A stretch of DNA of 36,546 nucleotides, taken from positions 1 through 36,546 of the forward strand of contig CAZIGM010000016.1 of the NCBI GenBank assembly GCA_964538675.1, written 5' to 3'. Shown here piece after piece: positions 17,012 to 24,469 of the stretch (position 1 is its first letter; every line of letters starts with the position of its first letter). A program made the position numbers and the translations under genes. The stretch comes from CAZIGM01 sp964538675. GTDB taxonomy: Bacteria > Bacillota > Bacilli > Tepidibacillales > Tepidibacillaceae. The notes below the pieces were generated by a model. That model was given only the letters and a program-made list of their open reading frames with translations, made no database searches and had not been told where the DNA came from.

Positions 17012-17020
17012 TGGTATAAT
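17012..17020 (+). promoter_or_regulatory. Extended -10 promoter of acnA
   Basis: TGGTATAAT is an extended -10 box with a perfect TATAAT at 17015-17020; no good -35 is visible. A short hairpin (GTTTC at 17042-17046, GAAAC at 17054-17058) lies in the leader just before the ribosome site. It could affect translation, but nothing shows regulation. Confidence 0.65.
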
Positions 17021-17081
17021 AAAGTAAATAAAAGAAACTTGGTTTCGTAGAATGAAACATATTATGCGAGGGGGAAAGAAC

Positions 17082-19784
17082 ATGAATGATAAATTTTCAA
17101 TACAATCGAAATTAAAAATAAATAATAAAGAGTATACATATTATTCATTAAAGAAATTTGAGAAAAATGGTTATGGTGAATTATCTAAGTTACCGTTTTC
17201 TATAAAAATTTTATTAGAAGCTGCAATAAGACAATTTAATGGGAAAAGTATTACTGAAGAGCATATCAAACAATTATCTACTTGGGTGGATAGAAATAAC
17301 AAAGAAAAAGAGGTTCCTTTTATACCTTCAAGAATTATTCTTCAAGATTTCACTGGAGTTCCGGCAGTAGTGGATTTGGCTTCTATGCGTGATGCGATGG
17401 TAGAAGTAGGCGGAAATCCTGAGAGGATTAATCCCTTAATTCCAGTTGACTTAGTAATAGATCATTCTGTTATGGTTGATAAATCAGAAACAGATTGTGC
17501 ATTAGATTATAATATTGATTTAGAGTTTAAGCGCAATGCTGAAAGATATAAATTTCTTCGCTGGGCACAAAAGTCTTTTACTAATTTTCGTGTAGTTCCT
17601 CCAGCAACTGGTATTATTCATCAGGTTAATTTAGAGTACTTAGCTAATGTTGTTCAAGAAAAAGAAATTGAAGGTGAAACTTTAATTTTCCCTGACAGTT
17701 TAGTCGGAACTGACTCTCATACAACTATGATTAATGGATTAGGTGTAATAGGATGGGGAGTAGGAGGTATTGAAGCTGAGGCTGGAATGTTAGGGCAACC
17801 TTTATATTTTGTTACTCCAGAAGTAATAGGTTTTAAATTAACTGGTAAATTAAAAGAAGGAGTTACAGCGACAGATTTAGCTTTATCTGTTGTTGAAATA
17901 TTACGTAAAAAAAATGTAGTGGGTAAATTTGTTGAATTTTATGGTGATGCCTTGAACAATATTAATTTGGCAGATCGCGCTACTATTGCAAATATGGCAC
18001 CTGAATATGGGGCTACTATGGGGTACTTTCCTGTAGATAGTGAAACAATTAATTATTTAAGATTGACTGGTCGTAATGAACAGTTGGTTAAATTGGTAGA
18101 GACATATTACAAAGAACAAGGGCTATTCCGTATCGATGGGATGGAACAACCTGTCTTTACCGACACTATTGAATTAGATATTAGTAAAGTTGTGCCAAGT
18201 ATTGCTGGTCCAAAACGTCCTCAAGATCGAATAGAATTGAAAAATATGAAACATACATGGCAAGAAGTTATAAGGAAATCAGTGAATCAAGGTGGATTGA
18301 GTTTATCTGATGAGAGTATTAATAAAACTGTTAATTTAAATTCTAACAGTGATGAGGAAATCATATTAAAAACGGGTTCAATTGTGATAGCAGCAATAAC
18401 AAGTTGTACAAATACCTCTAATCCTAGTGTCATGCTTAGTGCCGGTTTGGTAGCAAAAAAAGCTGTTGAACTAGGACTTACGAAACCTTCTTATGTGAAA
18501 AGCTCGTTAACACCTGGTTCGAGAGTAGTAACGGATTATTTAAAAAACGCAAATCTATTAAAGTATTTAGGAGAATTAGGATTTAATGTTGTCGGTTACG
18601 GGTGTGCAACTTGTATTGGTAATAGTGGTCCATTATCTGATAAAGTAAGTAAAGCGATAGAGGAAAACGATTTAACTGTTGTTTCAGTTTTATCAGGCAA
18701 TCGGAATTTTGAAGGTCGTGTACATTCACAAGTTAAGGCAAATTACTTAGCTTCACCACCTCTAGTTGTAATGTATGCCTTGGCAGGTAGAATAGATATA
18801 GATTTTGAAAATGAACCGATTGGATATGGTATAAATAATCAACCAGTATTTTTAAAAGACTTGTGGCCTTCGAATTCAGAGATTGAAGAAGCAATCAATA
18901 AATCACTCGATTCCGAAATTTTTAAAGAACAATATAGTAATGTATTTAATTCAAATGAGCTTTGGAATAAAATAGATGCTCCTGTTGGGCAATTATATAA
19001 ATGGGATAAGAATTCAACGTATATTCAAAACCCACCATTTTTTGAAGGGTTAAGTTCAAATATTAAGGATATTAAAGATATTAAAGGTGCTAGAATATTA
19101 GCTTTATTAGATGATTCAGTGACAACTGATCACATATCTCCAGCAGGCAATATTAAAGAAGGTAGTCCTGCAGGTGAGTATTTAATGGATCGAGACGTTG
19201 ATTCTAAAGATTTTAACTCATATGGTTCTCGTCGAGGCAATCATGAAGTTATGATGCGTGGAACATTTGCAAATATACGTATTCGAAATCAAGTAGCGCC
19301 AGGTACCGAAGGAGGAGTAACTAAGTATCTACCTATTGGAGAGATAATGCCAATTTATGATGCTGCAATGAAATATCAATCTGATGGAACTCCATTAGTT
19401 GTTATCGCGGGCAAGGAGTACGGGACTGGAAGTTCAAGGGATTGGGCTGCAAAAGGAACAAATCTTCTTGGAGTAAAAGCTGTAATTGCCGAAAGTTATG
19501 AGAGAATACATCGAAGTAATTTAGTTGGTATGGGTATACTCCCTTTGCAATTTAAAGAAAGTGAAGGTTTGAAAAAACTTAATATAGATGGTACAGAAAT
19601 ATTTGATTTAATTGGACTAAATAATAATATTAAACCCGGGCAAATTATTAAGGTAAAAAGCACTAGAAGTGATGGGACGTTTTTTGAGTTCGAAACAATT
19701 CTTCGTTTAGATAGCGCTATAGATATAGAATATTATCTTAATGGTGGTATTTTACAAACTGTATTACGTCAGTTTAGAGTTTAA
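17082..19784 (+). CDS. acnA: Aconitate hydratase (AcnA/IRP type)
   Basis: 4Fe-4S enzyme of the citrate branch that isomerises citrate to isocitrate. The cluster ligands are Cys442 (ITSCTNTSNPS) and Cys508 and Cys511 (GYGCATCIGNSGP). Substrate loops SLVGTDSHTTM and GSSRDWAAKG are intact, and the swivelling domain 4 is present to the end. ATG at 17052 would add ten residues (MKHIMRGGKN) that overlap the ribosome site; GAGGGGG at 17068-17074 directs translation to ATG at 17082, giving 900 aa. This family includes dual-function iron-regulatory RNA-binding proteins in B. subtilis. It is monocistronic here: no citrate synthase or isocitrate dehydrogenase is adjacent. Confidence 0.97.
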   Translation: MNDKFSIQSKLKINNKEYTYYSLKKFEKNGYGELSKLPFSIKILLEAAIRQFNGKSITEEHIKQLSTWVDRNNKEKEVPFIPSRIILQDFTGVPAVVDLASMRDAMVEVGGNPERINPLIPVDLVIDHSVMVDKSETDCALDYNIDLEFKRNAERYKFLRWAQKSFTNFRVVPPATGIIHQVNLEYLANVVQEKEIEGETLIFPDSLVGTDSHTTMINGLGVIGWGVGGIEAEAGMLGQPLYFVTPEVIGFKLTGKLKEGVTATDLALSVVEILRKKNVVGKFVEFYGDALNNINLADRATIANMAPEYGATMGYFPVDSETINYLRLTGRNEQLVKLVETYYKEQGLFRIDGMEQPVFTDTIELDISKVVPSIAGPKRPQDRIELKNMKHTWQEVIRKSVNQGGLSLSDESINKTVNLNSNSDEEIILKTGSIVIAAITSCTNTSNPSVMLSAGLVAKKAVELGLTKPSYVKSSLTPGSRVVTDYLKNANLLKYLGELGFNVVGYGCATCIGNSGPLSDKVSKAIEENDLTVVSVLSGNRNFEGRVHSQVKANYLASPPLVVMYALAGRIDIDFENEPIGYGINNQPVFLKDLWPSNSEIEEAINKSLDSEIFKEQYSNVFNSNELWNKIDAPVGQLYKWDKNSTYIQNPPFFEGLSSNIKDIKDIKGARILALLDDSVTTDHISPAGNIKEGSPAGEYLMDRDVDSKDFNSYGSRRGNHEVMMRGTFANIRIRNQVAPGTEGGVTKYLPIGEIMPIYDAAMKYQSDGTPLVVIAGKEYGTGSSRDWAAKGTNLLGVKAVIAESYERIHRSNLVGMGILPLQFKESEGLKKLNIDGTEIFDLIGLNNNIKPGQIIKVKSTRSDGTFFEFETILRLDSAIDIEYYLNGGILQTVLRQFRV

Positions 19785-19808
19785 AGTTAATAAGGAAGAA
19801 CATTTACT

Positions 19809-19826
19809 TAAAGTTCGGCTTTATTA
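19809..19826 (+). repeat. Solo right end of the fixed-end repeat family
   Basis: TAAAGTTCGGCTTTATTA matches the right terminus of the elements at 20251-20307 and (inverted) 6520-6771. No left end is visible within 50 bp upstream, so it may be a decayed copy or a minimal functional part. It lies 25 bp after the acnA stop. Confidence 0.55.
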
Positions 19827-19900
19827 ATATAATAACTTGAACTTTACATTTATTTATGATAGATTGTTAATGTTAAACCCTATGGGGAGGTGTAGTATCA

Positions 19901-20137
19901 GTGATTATTTTCTTAAAAATATTATTAGTTATTGTATCATTAGGCTTAATTACAGCTGTATTATTACAATCTGGTAAAAGTGCAGGTTTGGCAGGTAGTA
20001 TAGCAGGTGGAGCTGAACAATTATTTGGTAAGCAAAAAGCACGTGGTATTGATGCATTACTAGAAAAATTGACTGTCGTTTTAGCAGTAAGCTTCATTGT
20101 ATTATCAATGCTAGTTGCATACTTAGTTCAATTATAA
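19901..20137 (+). CDS. secG: Preprotein translocase subunit SecG
   Basis: Small membrane protein that assists SecYEG-mediated secretion. The 78-aa sequence has the usual layout. TM1 is IFLKILLVIVSLGLITAVLL, then the conserved cytoplasmic loop QSGKSAGLAGSIAGGAEQLF. An amphipathic linker follows, then TM2 (LTVVLAVSFIVLSMLVAYLV). Start GTG at 19901 is preceded by GGGGAGGTG. Its place upstream of rnr-smpB-ssrA is widely conserved in Firmicutes. Confidence 0.95.
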   Translation: MIIFLKILLVIVSLGLITAVLLQSGKSAGLAGSIAGGAEQLFGKQKARGIDALLEKLTVVLAVSFIVLSMLVAYLVQL

Positions 20138-20163
20138 TTTACCCAGATTTTAAAAAGAATAAT

Positions 20164-20227
20164 TGAATTTAGGATAAGTCTCACATAAATTCAGGTGAAA
20201 AACTCCATCTGAATAAAGTTCGGCTTT
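20164..20227 (+). repeat. Fixed-end hairpin repeat, copy B
   Basis: Left end GAATTTAGGATAAGTCTCAC and right end AAAGTTCGGCTTT (20215-20227). The core is only about 30 bp and holds a stem ATTCAG (20189-20194) and CTGAAT (20209-20214), the same outer stem as in copy A. It lies 27 bp after secG and, together with copy C and a terminator, occupies the otherwise gene-free 20138-20473 interval. Confidence 0.8.
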
Positions 20228-20250
20228 GCCCAAATTTTATAAGATTATTT

Positions 20251-20307
20251 GAATTTAGGATAAGTCTCTCTAATATCGCGAAAAACGCGATAAAAGTTCG
20301 GCTTTAT
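20251..20307 (+). repeat. Fixed-end hairpin repeat, copy C
   Basis: The left end GAATTTAGGATAAGTCTC (20251-20268) and right end AAAGTTCGGCTTTAT (20293-20307) match copy B. The core is a different hairpin, TATCGCG (20274-20280) with CGCGATA (20286-20292) around AAAAA. About 20 bp upstream of the left end is also similar between B and C, suggesting a local tandem duplication before the cores diverged or were swapped. Confidence 0.8.
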
Positions 20308-20341
20308 ATTATTTTTTAGCTGAATAATGGATAAAATATTA

Positions 20342-20369
20342 AACAGTAAGTATAACTTGCTGTTTTTTT
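20342..20369 (+). terminator. Terminator after secG
   Basis: AACAG-T-AAGT pairs with ACTT-G-CTGTT around a short ATA loop and is followed by TTTTTTT. It ends the secG transcript after both repeat copies. Confidence 0.8.
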
Positions 20370-20372
20370 CAT

Positions 20373-20381
20373 TGTTATAAT
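20373..20381 (+). promoter_or_regulatory. Extended -10 promoter of rnr-smpB
   Basis: TGTTATAAT (TATAAT at 20376-20381) is an extended -10 element immediately downstream of the secG terminator and about 90 nt before rnr. No clear -35 is seen. Confidence 0.6.
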
Positions 20382-20473
20382 AAAACAAGAAGGTAAATAA
20401 GGATATATTTAGAATTACTAGTTAGTAAATAAAACAGTAAATATTAAATGTATAGGAGAAAGTTGGAATAGTT

Positions 20474-22681
20474 ATGACTATTAATAAAAAAGATGTTCTA
20501 GATTTTATGCGTGAAAAAATATATAAGCCAATGAATATTGAAGAATTAGAAAAAACATTTGAAATAAAGAATGCAGAAGAATTTAAAGAGTTTGTTAAAT
20601 TGATGAACGAATTAGAAGAAACAGGAGAAGTAATAAGGACAAGGGCAAATAATTATGGAATTCCAGAAAAGATGAATTTAATAAGAGGAAAGCTTCAAGG
20701 ACATCCAAAAGGATTTGGTTTTGTTATTCCAGAAGAGAGTGGCGAATCGGATGTATACATTCAAACAACTGATATAAATGGGGCGATGAATGGGGACCAC
20801 GTTTTGGTTCGTTTAAACAATAAATCCTCAGGTGCTAGGCCTGATGGAGAAATAATTCGTATTTTAAAAAGGGCTAATACAGAAATTGTGGGCACATTTA
20901 CTGGGGGAGAGCAATACGGTTTTGTAATTGCTGATGATAAAAGAATCTCTCGCGATATTTTTATTCCTAAACCAAAAATAAATGGTGCGGTAGAAGGTCA
21001 TAAGGTTGTTGTACGAATATATAAATATCCTGAAGGAAGAATGAGTCCGGAAGGAGAGGTTATTGAAATATTAGGGCATAAAGATAATCCAGGTGTTGAT
21101 ATTTTATCGATAATAAGAAAATTTGCTCTACCTGAAAGTTTTCCTAAGGAAGTGCTAGATGAGGCAGATGCAATAATTGATGATATAGCTGATGATGAAA
21201 TTAGCAACAGACGTGATCTAAGAAATAAAAAAATAGTAACAATAGATGGTGAAGATGCTAAGGATTTAGATGATGCAGTATCAATAGATAAACTGAGTAA
21301 TGGTAATTATGTGTTAGGCGTACATATAGCTGATGTATCTCATTATGTTAAAGAAAGCACAGATTTAGATAGAGAAGCTTACAGTCGTGGATCAAGCGTC
21401 TATTTAGTAGATAGAGTAATTCCTATGTTACCACAAAGGCTTTCAAATGGAATATGTTCTTTAAATCCTAATGTTGATAGATTAACATTGTCTTGTGAAA
21501 TGGAGATAAATTTACGTGGTGAAGTAGTAAGTCATAATATTTATAAAAGTATTATTAAAACAAATGAAAGAATGACTTATTCTAATGTTAAAAAAATATT
21601 GGAGAATGAGCCACCTGAATTAATTGAAAGGTACAAAGACTTAATTGATAATTTTAAGCTAATGAAGGATTTAGCTTTGCTACTCAGAAAAAAGAGAATG
21701 AACAGAGGGTCAATTGACTTTGATTTTGATGAAGCAAAAATAATTGTTGATGATGATGGAAAGCCATTAGACATAGTAAAGCGTGAACGTTCTATATCTG
21801 AACAATTAATCGAAGAATTTATGTTAATAGCTAATGAAACAGTAGCAGAACATTTCTATTGGTTACAAGTACCATTTTTATATCGTATACATGAAGATCC
21901 TGATCAGGAAAAATTGTTTGCATTTGCTGAATTTGTAACTAACTTTGGCTATGTTGTTAAGGGATTAGGTAATAACATTCACCCTAGGGCGTTGCAAGCG
22001 TTGCTTGAAGAAATTGAAGGTACACCTGAACAAACAATTATCAGTACAGTATTATTAAGATCGATGAAGCAAGCGAGATATGATGCAGAACCATTGGGAC
22101 ACTTTGGTTTGTCTGTAGAATATTATTCACATTTCACATCACCTATAAGACGTTATCCAGATTTACAAATTCATAGAATAATTAGTGAAATATTAGAGTT
22201 AGGCACTTTATCAAGTGAAAGACTTAGTTTTATAAAAAGTATTATACCTACAGTTGCTAAACACTCTTCAGATAGAGAGAGATTGGCAGTTGATGCAGAG
22301 AGGGAAACAGAGGAATTAAAAAGAGCTGAGTATATGCTTGATAAGATTGGTGAAGAATTTGAAGGAATGATAAGCAGTGTCACATCATTTGGCATGTTTG
22401 TTGAACTGGATAATCTTGTTGAGGGATTAATACACGTTAGTTATTTAACTGATGATTACTATTATTATCATGATAAGCAGTATGCCTTAATAGGTGAAAG
22501 AACAGGCAAGATTTATAGAATTGGAGATGCAGTTAAGGTTAAGGTTGTAAAGGTTAACATGGTAGAACATACAATTGACTTTGAATTAGTTGGAGTCAAT
22601 GAAGGAAAGGTAAAAAAGGACAAAACTAAAATAATCGAAAACAAAAAGAATAAATCTAAAAAGAAAAGGAAACAAAATTGA
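20474..22681 (+). CDS. rnr: Ribonuclease R
   Basis: Processive 3'-5' exoribonuclease that degrades structured RNA, matures RNAs and, with tmRNA-SmpB, removes non-stop mRNAs. Order of domains: N-terminal winged HTH (about 1-60), two cold-shock-like OB domains (about 70-200), the RNB catalytic domain, a C-terminal S1 domain (EFEGMISSVTSFGMFVELDN) and a lysine-rich tail. RNB starts near 240, with catalytic aspartates in TIDGEDAKDLDDAVS at 256-270. At 735 aa it is a little shorter than B. subtilis RNase R. The ribosome site AGGAGAAAG lies 10 nt before ATG. It is followed by smpB and ssrA, its functional partners. Confidence 0.97.
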   Translation: MTINKKDVLDFMREKIYKPMNIEELEKTFEIKNAEEFKEFVKLMNELEETGEVIRTRANNYGIPEKMNLIRGKLQGHPKGFGFVIPEESGESDVYIQTTDINGAMNGDHVLVRLNNKSSGARPDGEIIRILKRANTEIVGTFTGGEQYGFVIADDKRISRDIFIPKPKINGAVEGHKVVVRIYKYPEGRMSPEGEVIEILGHKDNPGVDILSIIRKFALPESFPKEVLDEADAIIDDIADDEISNRRDLRNKKIVTIDGEDAKDLDDAVSIDKLSNGNYVLGVHIADVSHYVKESTDLDREAYSRGSSVYLVDRVIPMLPQRLSNGICSLNPNVDRLTLSCEMEINLRGEVVSHNIYKSIIKTNERMTYSNVKKILENEPPELIERYKDLIDNFKLMKDLALLLRKKRMNRGSIDFDFDEAKIIVDDDGKPLDIVKRERSISEQLIEEFMLIANETVAEHFYWLQVPFLYRIHEDPDQEKLFAFAEFVTNFGYVVKGLGNNIHPRALQALLEEIEGTPEQTIISTVLLRSMKQARYDAEPLGHFGLSVEYYSHFTSPIRRYPDLQIHRIISEILELGTLSSERLSFIKSIIPTVAKHSSDRERLAVDAERETEELKRAEYMLDKIGEEFEGMISSVTSFGMFVELDNLVEGLIHVSYLTDDYYYYHDKQYALIGERTGKIYRIGDAVKVKVVKVNMVEHTIDFELVGVNEGKVKKDKTKIIENKKNKSKKKRKQN

Positions 22682-22754
22682 ATACAATTATTAGTCATGT
22701 TATAATTTTAGTCTAAAAAACAAAGGATATTTTGATTGGGGAGAAGTGATTACT

Positions 22755-23222
22755 ATGGGAGAAATGGGAATAAAGATTGTTGCAAAGAATAAAAAAGCAA
22801 CACATGATTATTTTATTGAAGATACTTATGAAGCAGGACTTGTTCTTACAGGAACAGAAATCAAATCAATTCGTTCAGGTAAGGCTAATTTAAAGGATAG
22901 TTTTGCTCGAATTTCTAATGGTGAAGTATTTATTCATAATATGCATATTAGCCCATTTGACCATGGCAATCGGTTTAACCACGAACCTACACGAGCGAGA
23001 AAATTACTCCTTCACAAAGAAGAAATCAATAAATTGATTGGTTTAACGAAAGAAAAAGGTTACTCTTTAGTACCACTTAAATTATATTTGCGTAACGGTT
23101 TTGCTAAAATAGATATTGCATTAGCAAAAGGGAAGAAGTTACATGATAAACGGGAAGCAATTGCAAAAAAAGATGCGAATCGTGAAATAGCTCGTGCATT
23201 AAGGGAAAAACAAAAGCTGTAA
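22755..23222 (+). CDS. smpB: SsrA-binding protein SmpB
   Basis: Small OB-fold protein that binds the tRNA-like domain of tmRNA and brings it to stalled ribosomes. The sequence KNKKATHDYFIEDTYEAGLVLTGTEIKSIR, the HNMHISPF segment and the C-terminal basic tail (KKDANREIARALREKQKL) are classical. GTG at 22746 and ATG at 22755 are both in frame; GGGGAG (22738-22743) is too close to the GTG, so ATG at 22755 (155 aa, MGEMGIKIVAKNKK) is preferred. It lies 69 nt upstream of ssrA. SmpB contacts the D and T regions of tmRNA, which the intron described below interrupts. Confidence 0.97.
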   Translation: MGEMGIKIVAKNKKATHDYFIEDTYEAGLVLTGTEIKSIRSGKANLKDSFARISNGEVFIHNMHISPFDHGNRFNHEPTRARKLLLHKEEINKLIGLTKEKGYSLVPLKLYLRNGFAKIDIALAKGKKLHDKREAIAKKDANREIARALREKQKL

Positions 23223-23264
23223 ATATAGAGGAAATTTGTTTCTCTTTTATGATATATCAAATTA

Positions 23265-23273
23265 TGTTATACT
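23265..23273 (+). promoter_or_regulatory. Promoter of ssrA
   Basis: TGTTATACT is an extended -10 element (TATACT at 23268-23273), 18 bp upstream of the mature tmRNA 5' end. The -35 is poor. Confidence 0.6.
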
Positions 23274-23384
23274 ATATAGTGCATCTAATTTGGGGGCGTT
23301 TTGGATTCGACGGGGATAGTTTGAGCATTAGTAGCGAGTCGAGGGGTCGCGGACCTCGTTAAAACGCGAAAGCCAATATTAACT

Positions 23385-23420
23385 GGCAAAACAAATAATA
23401 ACTACGCTTTAGCTGCTTAA
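23385..23420 (+). other. tmRNA proteolysis-tag reading frame
   Basis: Codons GGC to the first TAA encode GKTNNNYALAA, ending in the ALAA signal recognised by Clp proteases. The alanine carried by tmRNA precedes it. It resembles the B. subtilis tag (A)GKTNSFNQNVALAA at both ends. Confidence 0.85.
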
Positions 23421-23640
23421 TAACAGCTTGCGTGCTCTACCACTCCATCGCCCATGTGGCGTGACTAGGGCTCAACTTTAGTGGGATACGCGGTTCACTT
23501 TCCGTCTGTAGGTGGCCGAAGAGATTAATCAGACTAGCTTATTAGATAGTTGGTTACTTGACAGTTTAATAAGCGAAACCTAATCAAGTAACTGCACTCG
23601 GAGAAGCTAATGTGGCGATGTCTTCGGACAGGGGTTCGAT

Positions 23641-23916
23641 TAGAAAATAGTCGCCTTGTGTGGTGACACACAAGTGAAGAACTTGGCTTTATCGGTGGAA
23701 CTTAAGTCTTTGTGATAAGGTAACACCGAGCGGTATGTGAAGCAATTCAACAGCCGTGTATCGACTTATAGGCTACCTTCCTTTAAAGGTAGTACTAGGA
23801 TATGGAATGTTTGATAGTAATCAAAATTTATATTCCATATAAAACGCCAAGGGACTTAAGGTTAAACTTAAGTTCAAGATATAGTCAGTGCCATTGCGAA
23901 AGCATGGAATAACATG
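23641..23916 (+). other. Group I intron (IA-like) in the tmRNA T-loop, no ORF
   Basis: 276 nt, bounded by exon U (23640) and intron terminal G (23916), as required. Elements in canonical order: P1 CGAU/GUCG (23637-23640, 23650-23653) with the U-G at the splice site; P2 23655-23662/23667-23674 with GUGA loop; P3 CUUGGC/GCCAAG (23682-23687, 23846-23851); P4 CGGUG/CACCG (23693-23697, 23724-23728); P5 CUUA/UAAG; P6a UGAA-GCAA-UUCA (23738-23749); P7 GACU/AGUC (23763-23766, 23883-23886); P7.1 CUACCUU/AAGGUAG; P7.2 AUAUGGAAU/AUUCCAUAU; P8 ACUUAAG/CUUAAGU; P9 with GAAA loop. UUCAAGAUAUAGUC is the typical S element. P7.1/P7.2 between P7 and P3' indicate subgroup IA. No homing endonuclease is encoded. 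Confidence 0.93.
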
Positions 23917-23963
23917 TCCCCTCGCCTCCACCATTAATAATCATTTTTACAGCGTTGAATAAT

Positions 23964-24066
23964 CATCTAGATGAACTTCGATTAAAACCGTAACGTCCTG
24001 TTACAACATCGAAGTTTGCACGTCCATGTGCTTCAAATGAAATCGTTGTGCCCGAAGGGTGCACCA
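23964..24066 (+). repeat. RNA-gene-flanking hairpin repeat, copy 2 (extended)
   Basis: Four hairpins follow one another: CATCTAGATG (23964-23973); AACTTCGAT (23974-23982) with ATCGAAGTT (24008-24016), enclosing GTAAC/GTTAC; GCAC (24018-24021) with GTGC (24028-24031); and TGTGCCC with GGGTGCA (24047-24063). The last part, ending GTGCACCA, is shared with 7597-7624 next to tRNA-Arg. It begins 30 nt after the tmRNA 3' end. A 60-codon minus-strand frame across it is not credible as a gene. Confidence 0.6.
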
Positions 24067-24076
24067 AATTAATATG

Positions 24077-24109
24077 AAAAAAGATATCGTATGAGATGTC
24101 TTTTTTGCT
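24077..24109. terminator. Terminator of the ssrA transcript
   Basis: AAAAAAGATATC (24077-24088) pairs with GATGTCTTTTTT (24095-24106), 11 Watson-Crick pairs and one G-U, with a 6-nt loop and a T-run on each strand. It lies 143 nt beyond the mature tmRNA 3' end, with the structured repeat in between. Confidence 0.75.
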
Positions 24110-24133
24110 TTTATAATTCGAAACGCCAAAATT

Positions 24134-24469
24134 ATGTCTAAACAAACAGGCATAAATGACTCAACATGCAGACGATATCACAGTTTTAATCATGAAGAAT
24201 GTTTATTAGAACTTATCGATTATTATGTGAAAGATGAAGCATTATTAATAGGAGGGTATCTGTTATTTAAAAACTTCAATATAAATAGTTTGATAAAAGA
24301 AAAATATAGAAATAATTTTAGGATACATCACATAAAAAATATAATAAACAAACTTAATTATAAGCAAATAGATGAATGTTTATCAGTCGTATTGAATCAT
24401 GGGGGTAAATACGAAAACTTTTTTACTGAAAAGATATTACTGAAGGTTTTACTTATATTAAGAATATGA
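24134..24469 (+). CDS. Unrecognised 111-aa ORF
   Basis: I do not recognise this sequence. It is soluble and basic, with the segment ECLLELIDYYVKDEALLIGGYLLFKNFNI-like helices in the first half and RNNFRIHHIKNIINKL in the second. No ribosome site precedes the ATG, and the frame is open only back to 24095. It overlaps the start of the MFS remnant by 4 nt. Near 24426-24440 a one-base shift would join it to the MFS frame (TEK to DITEGF). It may be a decayed gene fragment brought in with that remnant, or chance coding; a real small protein is possible but less likely. Confidence 0.35.
   Translation: MSKQTGINDSTCRRYHSFNHEECLLELIDYYVKDEALLIGGYLLFKNFNINSLIKEKYRNNFRIHHIKNIINKLNYKQIDECLSVVLNHGGKYENFFTEKILLKVLLILRI

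Larger units (their letters stand above)
23292..23933 (+). ncRNA. ssrA: Transfer-messenger RNA, interrupted by a group I intron
   Basis: The 5' end GGGGGCG pairs with CGCCTCC before the encoded ACCA, with the usual G-U at the third pair, and is followed by the conserved TTTTGGATTCGACGGGGA. The resume codon is probably GGC at 23385. The tag frame 23385-23420 reads GKTNNNYALAA and ends in two TAA stops, giving (A)GKTNNNYALAA on the tagged protein. The RNA is split in the T arm: AGGGGTTCGAT ends at 23640 and TCCCCTCGCCTCCACCA resumes at 23917. Joining them rebuilds GGGG-TTCGATT-CCCC. The mature RNA is 349 + 17 = 366 nt, a normal length. The insertion is annotated separately. Confidence 0.96.

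Noticed and set aside
23641..23916. Sequencing error or misassembly inside ssrA
   Set aside because: The insertion folds into a full group I core and its boundaries obey splice-site rules, which random sequence would not.
23963..24145. 60-codon minus-strand frame across the tmRNA-downstream repeat
   Set aside because: It lies entirely within the hairpin repeat and terminator; no ribosome site.
24134..24469. Integrase or phage gene at ssrA
   Set aside because: The ORF shows no tyrosine recombinase motifs, and no second copy of the tmRNA 3' end was seen downstream.
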